Shown here: positions 60,333 to 64,000 of the stretch, in pieces | How positions within the stretch are numbered: the stretch's first letter is position 1 | Layout of the letters: each line of letters opens with the position of its first letter | Assembly: GCA_026984795.1 (NCBI GenBank) | Contig: JALSRK010000028.1 | Span: 62,001 to 126,000, forward strand | DNA from: Solibacteraceae bacterium | GTDB lineage: Bacteria > Acidobacteriota > Terriglobia > Bryobacterales > Bryobacteraceae | Reading direction: 5' to 3' | DNA length: 64,000 nt | The notes under the pieces: model-generated | What the model saw: only the letters and a program-made list of their open reading frames with translations | Told to the model about the DNA's origin: nothing | Databases searched by the model: none | Made by a program: the position numbers and the translations under genes

Positions 60333-61582
60333 CCAGATACCAAGGACTGCTACTGGCGCCGGCCGCCCTCTTGCTCGCCGGCGCATCCTCCAGCGCGGAA
60401 CTCCACATTTCAGCCGACTTCGAGGGCGGCTCGATCGGCGCCTGCCGGAGCGTGGGTGAGAATCATGTCGAATGCAAGGTTAGAGGTGAGACCGACCAGG
60501 ACGGCCGCAACCGGCAGGCCAGTTGGTTCTACTTGCGCCTGGACGGCGCGGCGGGCAAACCGGTGACCATCGACCTCGTCGATCTCGCCGGCGAGTACAA
60601 CTACAAGCCGGCGCCCGGCGGCATCACCGACAAGACGCCTCCCTGGATCAGCTACGATGAAACGCACTGGGAGCCCGCCGCCGGGGTCGAATACCGTGCC
60701 GAACCGCCTCGGCTGCGCGTTCGTTTCACTCCCCGGGCCGAGCCGGTGTGGCTGGCCCGCCTGCCGCCGTATACGAACCGTAATCTGGAGAAGCTGCTCT
60801 CCGAGGTGCGCGACAGCCCGGCCTTGCAAGTCGAGACCATCGGCAAGAGCGCCGAAGGCCGCGACCTCTACCTGCTGACCTTCGAGACCCCGGGCAAGGG
60901 GCCGTCCCCGAAGAAAACCATCTGGCTGATGTTCCGCCAGCACGCCTGGGAAGCAGGCACTTCATGGGTGGCTGAGGGAGCGATCCGCTACTTGGCCGGC
61001 ACGAAGGCGCGCTCGCTGCTGAGGCAGGCGGTGATCAAGATCTTCCCCATGCCGGACCCGGACGGCGTCGCCCGCGGGGGCGTCCGCTTCAACAAGTACG
61101 GCTACGACCTGAACCGCAACTGGGACCGCATCCTCCCGAGAAAGATGCCGGAGATCGCCGCCCATTACGCGGCCGTCCGGAAGTGGCTGGAGAGCGGCCG
61201 CACGGTGGAGATGTTCCTCACGGTCCACAACACCGAAGTGCACGAGTACATCGAGGGGCCGCCGGAGCCGCAAGGGCCGATCGTGAAGGAACTCATGATG
61301 CGGTTCTTCCACTCTTTGCAGTATCAGACTTCCTTCGCCGCCACCCGTCCGCCGCAGCCGGCGAAACCCACTACAGTCCCGGGGCGCAAGGGTTCGATGA
61401 CCGTTTACCAGTTCTTGAGCCGGGAACACGGCATTCCGGCTTTCCTCATGGAGCTGGCGATCGCGCGCAACCCAAAGGTGGGCGGTTTCCGGACGATCGA
61501 AGACTGGCAGCGCTTCGGAGAACAGCTCATCCGAATGCTGGTTTATTCGGTACGCCCTCCGCGGAAGCGACCCTTGCACTGA
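60329..61582 (+). CDS. M14-family zinc carboxypeptidase (AGBL-like N-domain)
   Basis: This exported metallopeptidase of about 417 residues has a signal peptide (ending ASSSAE). An N-terminal beta domain (residues about 22-140) resembles that of cytosolic carboxypeptidases, then the M14 catalytic domain follows. The zinc ligands are in FRQHAWEAG (HxxE) and LTVHNTEVHEY; the substrate-binding Arg is in DLNRNWDR and the catalytic Glu in AFLMELAI. GTG 60329 overlaps the upstream stop (GTGA), so it is translationally coupled. It would trim C-terminal residues from peptides outside the cytoplasm. Confidence 0.85.
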   Translation: MTRYQGLLLAPAALLLAGASSSAELHISADFEGGSIGACRSVGENHVECKVRGETDQDGRNRQASWFYLRLDGAAGKPVTIDLVDLAGEYNYKPAPGGITDKTPPWISYDETHWEPAAGVEYRAEPPRLRVRFTPRAEPVWLARLPPYTNRNLEKLLSEVRDSPALQVETIGKSAEGRDLYLLTFETPGKGPSPKKTIWLMFRQHAWEAGTSWVAEGAIRYLAGTKARSLLRQAVIKIFPMPDPDGVARGGVRFNKYGYDLNRNWDRILPRKMPEIAAHYAAVRKWLESGRTVEMFLTVHNTEVHEYIEGPPEPQGPIVKELMMRFFHSLQYQTSFAATRPPQPAKPTTVPGRKGSMTVYQFLSREHGIPAFLMELAIARNPKVGGFRTIEDWQRFGEQLIRMLVYSVRPPRKRPLH

Positions 61583-61763
61583 GTCGGCACTGCGATCCTG
61601 GATCGTCTGAAGCCCGGTAGCACCATACGGCGCCCGGCGCCAGTCGCTTCCACCACCCGCACCGTCCGGACCCTCCTTCAGACTGACGCCACCGTCGGAC
61701 CCCGTCGTCCCCTGACGCCTGTCGTTTGAATGCCCTGAGCCGCTACTCGCACGGGAGGGGCAG

Positions 61764-61797
61764 CAAAAAAGAAGGACCGCCGGTCGCCCGGCGGCCC
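61764..61797 (-). terminator. Intrinsic terminator of the TonB-dependent receptor gene
   Basis: On the minus strand, CCGCCGG and CCGGCGG arms (61788-61794/61777-61783) form a GC-rich stem that is followed by TTCTTTTTT. It lies about 30 nt beyond the receptor stop. The remaining gap (61583-61763) holds nothing else that I can identify. Confidence 0.78.
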
Positions 61798-61827
61798 CGC
61801 AAACGGGTCGGACTGAAGCCCGCGCTG

Positions 61828-64000
61828 CTAGAACTCGTAACGCAGTGCGAACTGCATGACGCGCGGGTTGGTCAGCATGTAATTGTACTTGCCGAAGCTG
61901 GCGCCCTGGCCGAGCGACCACAGCGAGGCTCCCACGTCGAACTTCGGCGTGTTCGTGATGTTGAAGACCTCCCAGCGGAACTGGATGCTGTGGCCTTCCA
62001 TGGGCAGGAAGAACCGCTTGGCCAGGCCCATGTCGATGGTGAAATAGCCGTCGCCGCGGACGCCGTTACGCTGACCGCTTTCGCCGGCCCAGGAATGCGC
62101 CCACGAGTCGATGGCCGTCACCGGGTTCTTGAAGACGTTCGGTCCCGACGTACCGTCCGGCGCCACGGCATTCTTGTAAACGCCCTGCGTCGGGTTCGGC
62201 CCGACTTGTGTCGCATAGCCTGGATCGTTCCAGTTGGTCGGCCAGGTGCCGCCGTTGCCGATGGAGGCCGGCAAGCCGCTGGTCATGCGCCAGAGGCCGG
62301 AGATCTGCCAGCCGCCCAGAAGCGTGTTGAGGAAACCATTCCAGTTTCCGCCCCACTTCTTGCCGCGGCCGAACGGCAGCTCCACGATCCAGTCGGCGTT
62401 CACCTGGTGGCGCATGTCGAAGTCCGAGTATGACTTCAGTTGGAAGGGATTCCAGGAGTTGACGATGAAGTCCGTGTAAGCTCCGGTCCGCTCAGCCGCG
62501 CTGGCGATGTCCAGCGACTTCGAGAACGTGTAATTCAGGTCGAACTGGATGCCGTTGCTGAACCGCTTGCGGACGGTGAACTGAGCCGCGTGGTAGTCCG
62601 ACCAACCGATCGAACTCCAGGCCGCCAGCGCCGAGTACTGTGGGCTGAACATGGAGAACCGCCCCAGGCGGTTGGCTGGCAGGACCCAGCCCAGTTCCAT
62701 GTCGGCCAGCACGCTGATGAAATCGTACGGACCGCCAAAAGCGATGAACGGTTCGAAGATCTCGTTCATGTAGAAGAGCATGTTCTGGGTGGGAGTGCCC
62801 GGAATGAAATAGTCGGCCGCATCCGGCAGCATGTTTTCAAACCACGGGATCGGCTGTGCCGATTCGATCGGTACGCCGGCGTCCCGCATCCGGCCGAGCT
62901 GGTTGATCGCCTCCCAGTAGCTCTGGCCGGAATCCGGGTCGACGATCACCGTGGGCATCGCCAGGTCCCGCTGGACCAGTGACCGCCGTCCCAGTCGGCC
63001 GACATAGGACGCCTCGACGAAGAGGTTCCACGGAAGTTCACGCCCGATCGAGAAGTTCAGCGTCATGCTGTATGGCGGCTTGATCCGACTGTCGATGCTG
63101 TTCGTGATTGCGAATGCTTCGGGAGCTTCCTGCGGGAAACCGCCCGGAGGAGGCGGCACCAACCCTTCTTCCGGAATATCCCCCAAACTGGTGAACCGCG
63201 GCGCCGTCGATGGATCGAAGGAGCCCGCGGGATTCAAGATCTCGGTGGACAGCCCCAGGGCGTTGGAATCATACAACCGCATGATACCCTGCCCGAAGTT
63301 GTCATAGAACATGCCGAATCCGGCCCGGATCGAGGTCTTGCCCGGTCCGCCGAACAGCTTGCCCCAGAAGCCGCTCGAAGCCTGCGGTGAGTACGCCAGC
63401 GCAATGCGCGGGGCGAAGTTCTTCTTGTGATACGGATACAGCGGCCTCCCTTGCGGGTCGTCCCGCAGTACGTAGGAGACCTTGCCGGCTTCCATCTGCG
63501 ACTTGCCCTGGGCGGCCAGCCCGCCACGTGTATTGAACCAGTCCTGCAGCTCAGGCACCGCCGACGTCTGGAAACCGTTCTTCTCGTAGACCGGCGGGTG
63601 CAGTTCCCACCGGATGCCGGCCGTCAGCGTCAGGCCCCTGGTGATGCGCCAGGTGTCCATGAAGTAGAACTCGTAGTTCTTTTGGCCGAAGTCCCGGAGC
63701 ACCGGGGTGCCCATAGGCATGACGGTACCGTCGAGTTTGTAGTTGTAGTGGCTTTCGATCTGCGTGACGGTGCCTAACAATGCCGCCATCGCATCCCGGG
63801 CGTTGCGGCCGAAGTACGGGGCCGTGTCCGGCGGCGCCAGAGACCCTGAGCCTACCATCCACGAGGAGTTGATGATCGCCCGGTGGAACGAGTTCGCGTA
63901 ATTCGTGCGCTCGTTGGAGATCAGTCGCACCAGGGCGCCGAACTTGAACGAGTGGTTCCCCTTGATCCAGCTCATGTCATCGCGGATGGTGTGCACCGGC
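61828..64000 (-). CDS. Oar-like TonB-dependent receptor, C-terminal part (5' end outside window)
   Basis: About 722 residues of an outer-membrane beta-barrel receptor are visible, with the frame open to the window edge. The region matches Oar-type receptors common in Acidobacteriota, which begin with a carboxypeptidase-regulatory domain and a plug that would lie to the right. Barrel features are WIKGNHSFKFGALVRLIS, WRITRGLTLTAGIRWELHPP, GFGMFYDNFGQGI and TFSKSLDIASAAERTGAYTD. The C-terminus ends YEF, with the terminal Phe expected for BAM recognition. The ligand is unknown, probably oligosaccharide or peptide. Confidence 0.9.
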   Translation of the reverse strand, partial: PVHTIRDDMSWIKGNHSFKFGALVRLISNERTNYANSFHRAIINSSWMVGSGSLAPPDTAPYFGRNARDAMAALLGTVTQIESHYNYKLDGTVMPMGTPVLRDFGQKNYEFYFMDTWRITRGLTLTAGIRWELHPPVYEKNGFQTSAVPELQDWFNTRGGLAAQGKSQMEAGKVSYVLRDDPQGRPLYPYHKKNFAPRIALAYSPQASSGFWGKLFGGPGKTSIRAGFGMFYDNFGQGIMRLYDSNALGLSTEILNPAGSFDPSTAPRFTSLGDIPEEGLVPPPPGGFPQEAPEAFAITNSIDSRIKPPYSMTLNFSIGRELPWNLFVEASYVGRLGRRSLVQRDLAMPTVIVDPDSGQSYWEAINQLGRMRDAGVPIESAQPIPWFENMLPDAADYFIPGTPTQNMLFYMNEIFEPFIAFGGPYDFISVLADMELGWVLPANRLGRFSMFSPQYSALAAWSSIGWSDYHAAQFTVRKRFSNGIQFDLNYTFSKSLDIASAAERTGAYTDFIVNSWNPFQLKSYSDFDMRHQVNADWIVELPFGRGKKWGGNWNGFLNTLLGGWQISGLWRMTSGLPASIGNGGTWPTNWNDPGYATQVGPNPTQGVYKNAVAPDGTSGPNVFKNPVTAIDSWAHSWAGESGQRNGVRGDGYFTIDMGLAKRFFLPMEGHSIQFRWEVFNITNTPKFDVGASLWSLGQGASFGKYNYMLTNPRVMQFALRYEF

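Noticed and set aside
61583-61763. Possible gene between the carboxypeptidase and the TonB receptor
   Set aside because: No start with ribosome site and no coding-like frame; only the receptor terminator is visible nearby.

Overview
This is a high-GC bacterial chromosome segment, densely packed with mostly short, overlapping operons. It contains no rRNA, tRNA, CRISPR array, insertion sequence or phage genes that I can see. The gene families point to the Acidobacteriota, probably a Solibacter/Bryobacter-like lineage. The clues are an Oar-type TonB-dependent receptor, Tat-exported enolase-superfamily and sugar-isomerase-like proteins, a DUF1080 protein, a uroporphyrinogen-decarboxylase-like protein, M16 peptidase pairs, a complete-looking System I cytochrome c maturation operon and a Tes-like radical SAM enzyme. 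The lineage is an inference from family content, not a measured placement.

Layout. 1-3307: Fe3+-type ABC importer (binding protein cut by the left edge, permease, ATPase). 3365-4336: aldo/keto reductase. 4361-7825 (-): TPR protein, MacB-like permease and TolC-like channel, with a multihaem-cytochrome relic just outside. 8209-11895: YjhG/YagF dehydratase, DUF2461 protein, MurB. 11928-15144 (-): HlyD-type adaptor and acyl-CoA synthetase. 15302-16777: two secreted proteins. 16806-19618 (-): M16 peptidase pair. 19771-21119 (-): two paralogous small secreted proteins and YjbQ. 21159-25819: URO-D-like protein, membrane protein, enolase-superfamily protein, sugar isomerase-like protein. 25918-30274: rimO, yacG, pgpA, a TIG/NHL protein and cinA. 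30324-32931: PilZ, peroxiredoxin, gltX. 32947-36278: an accessory patch with a beta-propeller-like protein, a cysteine-rich peptide interrupted by a stop codon, and an intact and a decayed copy of a small gene. 36330-43785: GH2 enzyme, Tes-like radical SAM protein, DUF1080 protein, methyltransferase, cytochrome c. 43824-46468: glycosyltransferase-like protein, ArsA-like ATPase, peroxiredoxin. 46484-52202 (-): MutS2, Nudix, SMP-30, nucleotidyltransferase, NYN protein, and a selenoprotein whose UGA codon splits it into two apparent ORFs. 52331-58989: the ccm operon (E-F-H-I-like-X-A-B-C-D). 58986-61582: ManD-like dehydratase and M14 carboxypeptidase. 61828-64000 (-): TonB-dependent receptor, cut by the right edge.

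The strongest observations are: (1) a UxxC selenoprotein of the glycine/betaine/D-proline reductase B type with a near-perfect SECIS hairpin directly after the UGA; (2) a tetraether-lipid-synthase (Tes)-like radical SAM enzyme, which would fit the membrane-spanning lipids of Acidobacteriota; (3) a repeated pattern of TAnnnT hexamers 6-12 nt before start codons, suggesting leaderless transcripts; (4) a ccm operon with a CxxxY-type CcmE and two unusual passenger genes; and (5) a cysteine-rich exported peptide whose signal peptide carries an in-frame TGA.
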